Part shown: in pieces, positions 40,008-48,374 of the stretch | Layout: each line of letters begins with the position of its first letter | How positions within the stretch are numbered: position 1 is the first letter of the stretch | Assembly (NCBI GenBank): GCA_965249895.1 | Contig: CBDFNC010000005.1 | Coordinates: 1,798,001-1,862,000, forward strand | Direction of reading: 5' to 3' | DNA length: 64,000 nt | Source: CBDFNC01 sp965249895 | Lineage (GTDB): Bacteria > Pseudomonadota > Gammaproteobacteria > Enterobacterales > CBDFNC01 | Program-made: the position numbers and the translations under genes | The notes under the pieces: generated by a model | Database searches by the model: none | What the model was told of the DNA's origin: nothing | What the model saw: the letters and a program-made list of their open reading frames with translations, nothing else

Positions 40008-40040
40008 AAAAGGGGCCACAAACTGCGCTCAGTCTGTGGC
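40008..40040 (-). terminator. rho-independent terminator of clpB
   Basis: On the minus strand GCCACA-G-ACTG, loop AGCG, CAGT-T-TGTGGC forms a 10-bp hairpin with one mismatch (40015-40040), followed by CCCCTTTTC. It begins 11 nt after the clpB stop codon. Confidence 0.75.
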
Positions 40041-40050
40041 GACAAGGCAG

Positions 40051-42624
40051 CTACTGCTTGAAGCTCAGCCTATTATCGGCGACATCAACCCGAATGGTGT
40101 TACCAGGCAGCAGCTTTCCCGATAGAATATCATTGGCTAACGGGTTTTCCAACAGATGCTGGATGGCCCGTTTTAACGGCCTGGCACCATAGACAGGGTC
40201 GAAACCTGCCTCTGCCAATTTGTCCAATGCAGCACTGGATATTTGCAGTTTATAGTCCTTCTCTGCTAATCGTTTATCCAGGTTAGCCAACTGAATATGA
40301 GCAATAGACTTAATATGAGCTGCGCCAAGAGGATGGAAAACCACTGTTTCATCGATTCGATTAAGAAACTCAGGCCTGAAGTGTTGCTGAAGGTTATCCA
40401 ATAGCTTCACTTTAACGTCGTCGTAGCTGGCATGACCGTACATCTCCTGGATCATATCTGAGCCAAAGTTAGACGTCATAATGATCACCGTATTACGAAA
40501 ATCTACCGTCCTGCCCTGACCATCCGTCAGGCGGCCATCATCCAACACCTGCAACAGAATATTAAATACGTCCGGATGGGCCTTTTCCACCTCATCCAAC
40601 AAGATTACCGAGTAAGGCTTACGTCGAACGGCTTCAGTGAGATAACCGCCTTCTTCATAACCCACATAACCCGGCGGAGCCCCCACTAAACGGGCCACAG
40701 CATGTTTTTCCATAAACTCGGACATATCGATACGCACCATATTGTCCTCGGAATCAAACATAAAGTTTGCCAGGGATTTACATAGTTCTGTTTTACCGAC
40801 ACCTGTGGGTCCAAGGAATAGAAATGAACCGATCGGCCGGTTCGGGTCTGCAAGACCTGCCCTGCTGCGACGAATGGCATTGGAAACCGCAGACACGGCT
40901 TCATCCTGACCGATGAGCCTGCCGTGTAACAGCCCTTCCATTTTAAGTAACTTTTCACGTTCGCCTTCCAGCATTTTGGCGACAGGAATACCGGTAGCCC
41001 GGGACAAGACGTCCGCGATTTCGTTATCCGTGACCTTATGTCGCAACAGAGTCATATCCTGCATTTCAGCCTGGGAAGCGAGATCCAGCTGCTTAACCAG
41101 CTCGGGAATGCGACCGTATTGCAGCTCAGACATACGGCTTAAGTCGCTGGCCCGACGAGCAAATTCCAGATCCATTCGCGCCTGTTCAAGCTCTGCTTTA
41201 ATGTTTTGCGTGCCTGATAATGCGGCTTTTTCCGCTTTCCACACCTCGTCCAACTCGACATACTTTTGCTCACTCTCAGCCAGTTCAGAGCAAAGTAATT
41301 CGAGACGCTTTTTGCTCGCATCGTCTGTTTCTTTGGTAAGTGCCTGTTGTTCCAATTTAAGCTGGATATTACGTCGCTCCAGTCGGTCCAGAGCTTCCGG
41401 CTTAGAATCGATTTGTAGCCGAATGCTGGATGCAGCTTCATCGATAAGATCGATGGCTTTATCCGGTAACTGTCGGTCAGAAACATAACGATGTGACAAA
41501 CTGGCCGCTGCTACAATTGCCGGATCGGTTATTTCCACCTTATGGTGTAATTCATACCTTTCCTTCAGACCACGTAGTATAGCAACTGTGTCTTCAACAC
41601 TGGGCTCTTCCACTAGTATCTTCTGGAAACGGCGCTCTAATGCGGCATCCTTTTCCACATACTTTCGGTATTCGTCCAGGGTAGTCGCACCAACGCAATG
41701 GAGATCGCCACGCGCTAAGGCGGGTTTAAGCATATTACCTGCATCCATGGCACCATCGGCTTTGCCAGCCCCTACCATGGTGTGTAGTTCATCAATAAAC
41801 AGGATGATCTGGCCTTCTTCCTTCGCCAGTTCGTTTAATACCGCTTTTAACCTTTCTTCAAATTCCCCCCGGTATTTAGCCCCCGCAATTAACGCTCCCA
41901 TATCCAGCGACAGTACACGCTTGTTTTTTAGCCCTTCCGGGACCTCAGCGTTAATAATCCGCTGTGCCAGCCCCTCGGCGATGGCGGTTTTACCCACTCC
42001 AGGCTCACCTATAAGTACCGGGTTATTTTTGGTCCTGCGCTGTAATACCTGAATAGTACGGCGAATTTCATCGTCACGGCCAATAACGGGATCGAGTTTG
42101 CCTTGCTCAGCCCTCGCAGTCAGATCGATAGTGAACTTTTCCAATGCTTGTCTATGATCTTCTGCATTGGGATCGTCTACCTTTTTGCCGCCACGCACCT
42201 TTTCGATTGCCTGTTCTATTTTGGCTTTATGGGTGCCGGACTTGCGTAGAATATCACCTAACTCGCCCTTATCTTCACATGCCACCAGCAGAAATATCTC
42301 AGATGAGATAAACTTGTCTTTTCGTTTTTGGGCCATTTTGTCACAGTAATTAAACATGACACCCAATGCACCTGAGAGCTGAACATCACCACCTATTCCT
42401 TCCACCCGTGGCAGAGAGTCCAGCGCCTGGGCCAATTGAGAACGTAAGCTGCTGATGGTTACGCCTGCATCAGACAGGATCGGGCGCAAGGAGCCAGCAT
42501 CCTGGTTCATCAAGGCGGTCATCAAATGAACCGGCTCTATATATTGGTGGTCCCTGCCTAATGCTAAAGATTGTGCATCTGAGATAGCGAGCTGGAATTT
42601 GGCAGTTAGTCGGTCGAGGCGCAT
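40051..42624 (-). CDS. clpB: ATP-dependent disaggregase ClpB
   Basis: 857 residues, the same as E. coli ClpB. The hexameric AAA+ machine pulls polypeptides out of aggregates together with DnaK. Order of parts: N-domain (MRLDRLTAKFQLAISDAQSL), first ATPase with Walker A GEPGVGKTAIAEGL and Walker B ILFIDELHTMVGAG, the coiled-coil M-domain (about 400-525) that distinguishes ClpB from ClpA and ClpC, second ATPase with GPTGVGKTELCKSLA and VILLDEVEKAHPDVF, and a C-terminal domain. Pore loops are GAKYRGEFEERL and GYVGYEEGG. A sigma-32 promoter precedes it and a terminator follows; single gene. Confidence 0.97.
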   Translation of the reverse strand: MRLDRLTAKFQLAISDAQSLALGRDHQYIEPVHLMTALMNQDAGSLRPILSDAGVTISSLRSQLAQALDSLPRVEGIGGDVQLSGALGVMFNYCDKMAQKRKDKFISSEIFLLVACEDKGELGDILRKSGTHKAKIEQAIEKVRGGKKVDDPNAEDHRQALEKFTIDLTARAEQGKLDPVIGRDDEIRRTIQVLQRRTKNNPVLIGEPGVGKTAIAEGLAQRIINAEVPEGLKNKRVLSLDMGALIAGAKYRGEFEERLKAVLNELAKEEGQIILFIDELHTMVGAGKADGAMDAGNMLKPALARGDLHCVGATTLDEYRKYVEKDAALERRFQKILVEEPSVEDTVAILRGLKERYELHHKVEITDPAIVAAASLSHRYVSDRQLPDKAIDLIDEAASSIRLQIDSKPEALDRLERRNIQLKLEQQALTKETDDASKKRLELLCSELAESEQKYVELDEVWKAEKAALSGTQNIKAELEQARMDLEFARRASDLSRMSELQYGRIPELVKQLDLASQAEMQDMTLLRHKVTDNEIADVLSRATGIPVAKMLEGEREKLLKMEGLLHGRLIGQDEAVSAVSNAIRRSRAGLADPNRPIGSFLFLGPTGVGKTELCKSLANFMFDSEDNMVRIDMSEFMEKHAVARLVGAPPGYVGYEEGGYLTEAVRRKPYSVILLDEVEKAHPDVFNILLQVLDDGRLTDGQGRTVDFRNTVIIMTSNFGSDMIQEMYGHASYDDVKVKLLDNLQQHFRPEFLNRIDETVVFHPLGAAHIKSIAHIQLANLDKRLAEKDYKLQISSAALDKLAEAGFDPVYGARPLKRAIQHLLENPLANDILSGKLLPGNTIRVDVADNRLSFKQ

Positions 42625-42659
42625 AAGCTTTCCCTAAATTAAATCCTGTTACTAGGGAA

Positions 42660-42688
42660 TAAATGGGAGCGGTTTTTTCAGTTTCAAG
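42660..42688 (-). promoter_or_regulatory. sigma-32 heat-shock promoter of clpB
   Basis: On the minus strand CTTGAAA (42682-42688), a 14-nt spacer, and CCCATTTA (42660-42667) match the RpoH consensus CTTGAAA-N11-16-CCCCATNT. It lies 36 nt upstream of the clpB start codon. Confidence 0.85.
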
Positions 42689-42881
42689 ATAAATTATCGC
42701 TCAAATTGATCACGAGCATGGTTATAGCTTAAAGTTTTGGAGTTGCTCTTGTATTTCCTGGGATAACTACTGCACACAGTGGCTATCATCCTAGGGAACC
42801 TGGCTGCCTCGAACCGTATTTTTAGCAATATCATGGATAGGTAATATGCTACGGCCTACTTTTTAGGCCACTGCCGTTTTC

Positions 42882-42915
42882 GCCATAAGCCATAAGCCAT
42901 AAGCCATAAGCCATA
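42882..42915. repeat. 7-bp tandem repeat (GCCATAA) x 4.9
   Basis: Four perfect head-to-tail copies of GCCATAA followed by a partial copy (GCCATA), between the clpB promoter and the IS1182-type element. The copy number of such short units usually varies between strains. It is in no gene. Confidence 0.95.
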
Positions 42916-42938
42916 TTGCTTATTTGGCGCCTGGCTAG

Positions 42939-44616
42939 AGCACCGATCAGTTTAAAAAATAACCAGATCGACATGAGTGTAAATACATGATCAAATACGT
43001 CGCATTGTTAATTATTCACTGGAATTGATTATGTCAGACTCGCGTTATTGGGAGTGCCCTATTGCACTGACGAAACAAGAAGAGCTCATCTGTAAGCGAT
43101 TGAAGAGTCATGGGAAGTTATTTGTATTTTTACGTCATCACCGGCATCGGATTTTTGATGACAAGATTAATCAGCAGTTAATGGCCATGTATGCCGATCA
43201 CCCCCGGGGAAAACCACCCGTGCCCACAGCGCAGCTGGCCATGGCTACCCTGTTACAGGCATATGAGCAGAAATCTGATGCAGGGGCGGCGCTGGAAGCC
43301 ATGTTTGATAAACGTTGGCAAATGGTGCTCAACTGTTTAGGAGAAGAAAGTACACCTTTTTCTCAAGGCACTTTGTGTGATTTTCGTCACCGTTTGGTGA
43401 AACACAATATGGATGTCACTTTGCTCGAGCAGAGCGTTGCCGTCGCAAAAGAGTTTGGCGGTTTTTGTCACAAGAAGCTGAGGATTTCCCTGGACTCTGC
43501 CCCATTGCAAGGGGCTGGACGAGTGGAAGACACCTTTAACTTGGTCGGTCATGCACTGGAGCTACTGGTGGACTGTGCTGCACAAGTTAGGCAAACCAGC
43601 GAAGTGCAGATTATCACGGAAGCAGGCACTCAATTGATTGGCAAGATCAGTATCAAAGCCGCGTTGGACATAGACTGGTCAGATGCCGCAGAAAAGCGAA
43701 ATGCCATCAATATCCTACTCAAAGATGTGGAAGCCATACGTCAATGGATCGGTAACCAGCCAGCTGCGGTGGCTGAACACAAGGCACTGAAAGAATCACT
43801 CGCACTGCTGGAAAGGGTATTGGAGCAAAATATCGAGCTAGATCCTGATGGCGGCTCCCGGGTGAGAAAGGGCGTAGCGCCCGATCGGCAGATTTCTATC
43901 CAGGATGGCGACATGCGGCATGGTCGAAAATCGAGCGCCCGCACCATCAATGGCTTCAAGCAACATATTGCCATTGAATTGGACTGGAAGGTGGTATTAG
44001 CGACTTGCGTGCGGCCAGCTAATGAGCCAGAACATCAAGCCAGCGAGTTACTGAAACCCAAAGTCCAGCGCTACGGCCAGGTAGAGGAGGTGAGCATAGA
44101 CCGTGGTTACCTGGCAGCAGAGTGGACCGTCGAATTATATGATCAGGGAAAGACAGTAGTGGCCAAACCCTGGAATCCGGCAACCAACGGAAAGTATGGG
44201 AAGAAGGCATTTAGCATTGATCTTGAGCAAGCTCAGGTAACTTGTCCAGCAGGACATACGACGGCTATCCGTGGAAAAAAGGATAACCGAGCTCAATTTC
44301 CAGGTGCTCTATGTGATGGCTGTGCAAAGAAAAACGAATGTACCGAGTCAAAGACGGGTAGAAGTCTGTCGATACACCCACAAGAAGCGATGCTGCAAAG
44401 GTTGCGATACTATGCTGAAACGGCAGAAGGGCGGGCTGATGCCAGAGAACGAGTCAAAGTGGAGCATTCTCTGGCATCGATCTGTAACCGCAAGGGGCCA
44501 AGAGCAAGATATAAAGGGTTACGGCTGAACGAATATGACTTAAGCCGGACAGCGATGATAACCAACTTGCACATAGCGATGAATTTAGCTGCTTAGTTTT
44601 TAAACTATATGGTGCT
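42939..44616 (+). mobile_element. IS1182-family insertion sequence
   Basis: A 1678-bp element with imperfect terminal inverted repeats: AGCACCGATCAGTTTAAAAA from 42939 and, reading in from the right end at 44616, AGCACCATATAGTTTAAAAA. It is flanked by the 4-bp direct repeat CTAG (42935-42938 and 44617-44620). The right-hand CTAG is also the left target edge of MITE copy 2, so this element jumped into the MITE junction after the MITE had arrived. Confidence 0.88.
43031..44596 (+). CDS. IS1182-family transposase
   Basis: 521 residues, intact. The N-terminal DUF772-type domain (PPVPTAQLAMATLLQAYEQKSDAGAALEAMF) is followed by a DDE catalytic core (RISLDSAPLQGAGRVEDTFN; later VEEVSIDRGYLAAEW) and a C-terminal cysteine cluster (CPAGH, CDGCAKKNEC). 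The family ending VEHSLASICNRKGPRARYKG and RTAMITNLHIAMNL is present. The ATG at 43031 is chosen; an in-frame TTG lies two codons upstream (43025). The gene fills most of the element, as usual. Confidence 0.92.
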   Translation: MSDSRYWECPIALTKQEELICKRLKSHGKLFVFLRHHRHRIFDDKINQQLMAMYADHPRGKPPVPTAQLAMATLLQAYEQKSDAGAALEAMFDKRWQMVLNCLGEESTPFSQGTLCDFRHRLVKHNMDVTLLEQSVAVAKEFGGFCHKKLRISLDSAPLQGAGRVEDTFNLVGHALELLVDCAAQVRQTSEVQIITEAGTQLIGKISIKAALDIDWSDAAEKRNAINILLKDVEAIRQWIGNQPAAVAEHKALKESLALLERVLEQNIELDPDGGSRVRKGVAPDRQISIQDGDMRHGRKSSARTINGFKQHIAIELDWKVVLATCVRPANEPEHQASELLKPKVQRYGQVEEVSIDRGYLAAEWTVELYDQGKTVVAKPWNPATNGKYGKKAFSIDLEQAQVTCPAGHTTAIRGKKDNRAQFPGALCDGCAKKNECTESKTGRSLSIHPQEAMLQRLRYYAETAEGRADARERVKVEHSLASICNRKGPRARYKGLRLNEYDLSRTAMITNLHIAMNLAA

Positions 44617-44740
44617 CTAGTGCCCGTCCTGAAATGCCGATTCTGTCATTCCCTCGCACGAGGGGATCCAGCGGCTTTACCGCGATCTCTGTGTGCGCTA
44701 AAAGACACTAGACCGAGATGTCGGACCATACCAGGCAAGC

Positions 44741-46088
44741 GATGTATGGACTCCTCCCCCTCCCGCGAACTACGGTTATTAGTGAGCTACCAATACGAAA
44801 AAGGAGTCCACACATGTATAACCATACTGTCATTGGTATCGATTTGGCAAAAAACTCTTTTCATGTTTGTGTCGTTGATAAACACGGAAAGGTAGTCACT
44901 GACCGCGCTTTTACCAAGTCAAAATTAGAGGTCTGGTTGGCACAGCAACTTCCCGCTCTCGTCGCAATGGAAGCCTGTGGCTCTGCACATTACTGGGCCA
45001 GAAAAATGCTCGCCATGGGGCATACACCTATGTTGTTAACGCCCAAGGCCGTTAGCCCTTACAGGCAAGGGCAAAAAACTGACAAAAACGATGCACTTGC
45101 TATCGCTATTACCGCCTGTCAGCCACGCATCAAGACGGTGAGCGTAAAATCAGTAGAGCAACAGGGACTTCAGGCCATTGAGCGGATGAGGGAGCACTGG
45201 CTGGACCACATTACAGCTACATCTAATCTCATCCGGGGTTTACTGTATGAATTTGGTATTTCCTTTCCAAAGGGGTTTGCCGCTCTAAAACGGGCGATAC
45301 CCGAGCTGCTTGAGGAAGCAGAGAATGGCTTACCCGGTGCTTTTCGTCTTCAACTGGCTGAGCTTTATCGTGCATTTGTTCGCCATCAAAACGAGCTATC
45401 TAAAGTTAACAAATCGTTGGATGCACTGATCCGACAGCAATCGGATTGCCAGCGTTTACTGGAGCTGGAAGGGGTTGGCCCGGTGAATGCGTTGGGGATA
45501 TTTCTTGCGCTGGGAGATAAGGGGGAGAGCTTTAAAAATGGCCGAGAAGCGTCAGCATGTATCGGAGTGACCCCGAAGCAGTACAGTACGGGGGGAGTCG
45601 TCACACTTGGACATATAGGGAAGAGGTCCGGGAATAAACGGCTGCGTTCAACGTTAATTCAAGGCGCATTATCTGTGGTGGTATCGGTGGATAAACGAGC
45701 ATCGAGCAACACAAAAGAAGCCTGGCTCAAGTCTCTTATTGAGCGACGTGGAAAACTCAGAGCGGCGGTCGCATTGGCCAATAAAACCATCAGAACGGCT
45801 TGGGCGATGTTACATTACAACACGGCATATCAAACCCCCAAGGCACTAACAGCATAACAACAAAAGAAAACGAGTTTAACTGCAACACGAAGAACGAATA
45901 AACAGGTGAGACCGACCTTCAAGAGCCTGATCATTGTCAAGGTAGTAAATACCGAGCAAGCGTAGAGGCATGAAGGTGCGAATACATCCAGGGCCAGGGG
46001 CCGCACCCCAAAAAGAGTCCGAATATACGCACGCATCTAAACTGTTTATTCCAAAATTGCTGTTGCAATTTTGGAGGAGTCCATATAC
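44741..46088 (+). mobile_element. IS110 family (IS1111 group) insertion sequence
   Basis: About 1348 bp. Subterminal inverted repeats typical of the IS1111 group: ATGGACTCCTCC at 44746-44757 and GGAGGAGTCCAT at 46073-46084, each a few bases inside the element ends. Comparison with the empty site in MITE copy 1 (30492/30493) places the borders at 44740/44741 and 46088/46089 within a few bases, with no target duplication, as expected for this family. Confidence 0.88.
44814..45857 (+). CDS. IS110-family (IS1111 group) transposase
   Basis: 347 residues. The N-terminal DEDD (RuvC-like) domain has GIDLAKNSFHVC (first D), VAMEACGSAHYWAR (E), and QKTDKNDALAIA (two D). The C-terminal transposase_20 domain has LLELEGVGPVNALGIFLALG, FKNGREASACIGVTPKQYST, and the serine region GGVVTLGHIGKRSGNKRLRS. 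The start at 44814 follows AAGGAG at 44801. A longer frame from 44718 begins outside the element, in MITE sequence, and is rejected. These enzymes are now known to work with a bridge RNA from the element's non-coding end. Confidence 0.93.
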   Translation: MYNHTVIGIDLAKNSFHVCVVDKHGKVVTDRAFTKSKLEVWLAQQLPALVAMEACGSAHYWARKMLAMGHTPMLLTPKAVSPYRQGQKTDKNDALAIAITACQPRIKTVSVKSVEQQGLQAIERMREHWLDHITATSNLIRGLLYEFGISFPKGFAALKRAIPELLEEAENGLPGAFRLQLAELYRAFVRHQNELSKVNKSLDALIRQQSDCQRLLELEGVGPVNALGIFLALGDKGESFKNGREASACIGVTPKQYSTGGVVTLGHIGKRSGNKRLRSTLIQGALSVVVSVDKRASSNTKEAWLKSLIERRGKLRAAVALANKTIRTAWAMLHYNTAYQTPKALTA

Positions 46089-46476
46089 TGACAATGACAG
46101 GGAGCGCTGAGATAGTAGCGACTAACTTTAGGCCTTTTCAAAACGGCAAGTTTCGCGTTTTAAGAATATGACTGAAGAACGAATGTGTGTGTTTCAGGAT
46201 GGGCACTGGCTAGCTCCTCATCCAACTCGCCAGACGATGCTTTCTGGTGATAATAGGCAACCCCCCCCCCCAACACAGTCCCCACGGACCGACCTTGCGC
46301 TGATCCAACATTGAATAGTTTGCTTCGGCGCCGTTAACTACCACGCATATCAGCAAATAGGCTTTTTGTGAGACGGGTAAGTTGTTAAAGATTTACACCT
46401 GACTACCTGATGACACAACAGGAGGACTCTTTAAAATATAGCGTTAGATGGCCGTATTAAAATCGTGCTTACACGG
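46089..46476. other. gene-free stretch downstream of the nested elements
   Basis: About 390 nt. The first 117 nt are the right half of MITE copy 2 and its target repeat. The rest is unique sequence with a run of 11 C residues at 46261-46271. No gene, RNA or convincing terminator was recognised. Confidence 0.6.
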
Positions 46477-47208
46477 CTAATCCCCAAGCCAAATCAGGCT
46501 GGCCATTCGACCTGTCACACCATCTCGGCGATAGGAGTAAAAGCTCTCTTTTTGCTGGAAGGTACAATAACCACCACCAAAGACTTGTTGTACACCAAGC
46601 TTTTTTAGCCTTAACCTTGCTAACTGATACAAGTCGGCTTTCCACTTTTGACCAAAAGGCGCAAAGGCAAGGTGAGCGCCTGTATCCTTGGCCAAAAAGG
46701 CCGTTCGTACTTCATCACCCACTTCAAAGGCATGAGGTCCAATTGCTGGACCTAACCACACCAGGATTGTACTGGGGTCAACCGATATCTGAGCCAAAGC
46801 AGATTCGATAACACCATCGCATAAACCGCGCCAGCCAGCGTGTAACCCACAGACAAAACTGCCTTTATTATCTGTTATAAGTACAGGTAAGCAGTCTGCT
46901 GTCATAATGGCGCATGCGAGCCCTTTTTCCTGCGTCCAGCTCCCATCTGCATCTTCCGGCATAGTGAAAGGAACCTCGGCTTTAATCACCCGGACTCCAT
47001 GCACCTGGTTCAACCAAAGGGGTGGTTGATTTAAGCCAAGTTTACTCGCCAATATCCCGCGATTTTGCTCAACGTGCTGCTCCTTGTCCCCTACATGCAG
47101 ACCCAGATTAAGCCCGGCATAAGGCGGTAAACTAACTCCACCTGCCATAGTAGTAGATATTGCTTTTACCCTGTTGGGTGCGGGCCAATCCGGTGTTATC
47201 CACTGCAT
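46477..47208 (-). CDS. pgeF: peptidoglycan editing factor / multicopper-oxidase-like YfiH
   Basis: 243 residues of the YfiH/RACo-like family (CNF1/YfiH fold), also described as polyphenol oxidase and, in E. coli, as PgeF, which removes mis-incorporated serine from muropeptides. The zinc-binding and catalytic residues are visible: His in NQVHGVRVI, Cys in MTADCLPVLI, and His in CGLHAGWRGLCDGV. The motif CTFQQKESFYSYRRDG near the C-terminus is typical. It lies 65 nt after rluD on the same strand, a common gammaproteobacterial pairing. Confidence 0.92.
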   Translation of the reverse strand: MQWITPDWPAPNRVKAISTTMAGGVSLPPYAGLNLGLHVGDKEQHVEQNRGILASKLGLNQPPLWLNQVHGVRVIKAEVPFTMPEDADGSWTQEKGLACAIMTADCLPVLITDNKGSFVCGLHAGWRGLCDGVIESALAQISVDPSTILVWLGPAIGPHAFEVGDEVRTAFLAKDTGAHLAFAPFGQKWKADLYQLARLRLKKLGVQQVFGGGYCTFQQKESFYSYRRDGVTGRMASLIWLGD

Positions 47209-47273
47209 ACCTCTTCCTCTGACGATTTACCCGATACTTTTTGAGATCGGGCTTCACCTATCGGCCAACCAGA

Positions 47274-48248
47274 CTAATAATCTTCTACTGGATTTAGCCG
47301 AGTGTCTTCACGAAGTATCTCAGCCAGTTTCACCATATCACCCGGTACAGGAGCACGCCACTCCATCAATTCACCTGTGATTGGGTGCTCTAGCCTTAAC
47401 ATGGCCGCATGTAACGCCTGGCGCTTAAAGCCACGTAGCGCTGCAACTAACTCATCTGACGCATTTTTCGGTAGTCGCGCACGCCCACCGTATAACTGGT
47501 CCCCAACCAAGGGATGAGTAATATGGGCCATATGCACTCTGATCTGATGCGTCCGTCCCGTTTCTAGCCGCAGCCTTAGCCGGGTATGCGCCCTGAATTT
47601 CTCGGCCACTCGATAATGGGTCACCGCAGGTTTACCCATTTCTTTTACCGCCATTTGAGTACGGTGAGTTGAGTGCCTGCCGATGGCCGCATCAACTTTA
47701 CCACCGGCTGTCATGGTACCAATGGCGATAGCTTCATATTCCCGGGTAATATTCCTGGCCTGAAGGCTGATCACTAAATGCGTTTGGGCCGGCACCGTTT
47801 TCGCAACCACCATCAAACCCGTCGTATCTTTATCCAGGCGATGGACAATTCCCGCCCGTGGCACTTCGACAATATCGGGGAAGTGGTGCAATAAAGCATT
47901 TAGTACCGTTCCATCAGGGTTACCAGCTCCAGGGTGCACCACGAGGTCTGCCGGCTTATTAATTACCAGAATATGGTCATCTTCATACACAATATCCAGC
48001 TCGATATTCTGCGGCTGATAGCTTACTTCGTCTTCCAGTAGAGCGTTTAGTTCAACCACCTGCCCCGGATATACTTTTTCCCTTGGCTTAGCCGCAACGT
48101 TTCCGTCTAGCTTAACTCGCTCAGCTAGGATCCATTCTTTTATCCGGGAGCGGGAATAATCCGGAAAGATTTCCGCCAGCGCCTGATCCAGCCTTTGACC
48201 TAACTGATGGGAGCTAACCTCCCCCTGTAACATTATTTCTTGGCTCAT
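47274..48248 (-). CDS. rluD: 23S rRNA pseudouridine synthase RluD
   Basis: 324 residues (E. coli 326). An N-terminal S4 RNA-binding domain (QRLDQALAEIFPDYSRSRIK) and a RluA-family catalytic domain with the catalytic aspartate in GIVHRLDKDTTGLMVVAK, then TGRTHQIRVHMAHITHPLVG. RluD makes the pseudouridines of 23S helix 69 (positions 1911, 1915 and 1917), needed for normal ribosome assembly. It is divergent from bamD (126-nt gap), the usual layout in this group. Confidence 0.95.
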   Translation of the reverse strand: MSQEIMLQGEVSSHQLGQRLDQALAEIFPDYSRSRIKEWILAERVKLDGNVAAKPREKVYPGQVVELNALLEDEVSYQPQNIELDIVYEDDHILVINKPADLVVHPGAGNPDGTVLNALLHHFPDIVEVPRAGIVHRLDKDTTGLMVVAKTVPAQTHLVISLQARNITREYEAIAIGTMTAGGKVDAAIGRHSTHRTQMAVKEMGKPAVTHYRVAEKFRAHTRLRLRLETGRTHQIRVHMAHITHPLVGDQLYGGRARLPKNASDELVAALRGFKRQALHAAMLRLEHPITGELMEWRAPVPGDMVKLAEILREDTRLNPVEDY

Positions 48249-48374
48249 TATCTGCCCTTGTTATTTAGTGGGCTTGCCACTTGTGTTCAAGATTATGGGT
48301 ATTTTAACTTTTCTTTTGCCTTCGCATAACGGATACTTTGTCGTTTTTAAGAAAACGGAATTATACCTGTTGTG

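Larger units (their letters stand above)
44621..46205. mobile_element. MITE copy 2, split by an IS1111-type element
   Basis: The same inverted ends as copy 1 (TGCCCGTCCTGAAA at 44621 and GTTTCAGGATGGGCA ending at 46205). The left half (44621-44740) shares CAGCGGCTTTACCGCGATCT and CCAGGCAAGC with copy 1; the right half (46089-46205) resumes with TGACAATGAC and shares GACTAAC, ACGGCAAG-like and AAGAATATGAC blocks. The flanking 8-bp repeat is CTGGCTAG: 46206-46213 on the right and 42931-42938 on the left, the left one now separated from the MITE by the IS1182-type element. Confidence 0.85.

Noticed and set aside
42882..42915. Possible CRISPR-like array.
   Set aside because: Seven-base units with no spacers; a simple tandem repeat.
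44718..44813. N-terminal extension of the IS1111-type transposase.
   Set aside because: It begins in MITE sequence outside the element; the start at 44814 has AAGGAG and the standard family N-terminus.
46261..46271. Run of 11 C residues as a phase-variation switch.
   Set aside because: It lies in no reading frame and not at a recognised promoter; it may simply be a homopolymer or a sequencing artefact.
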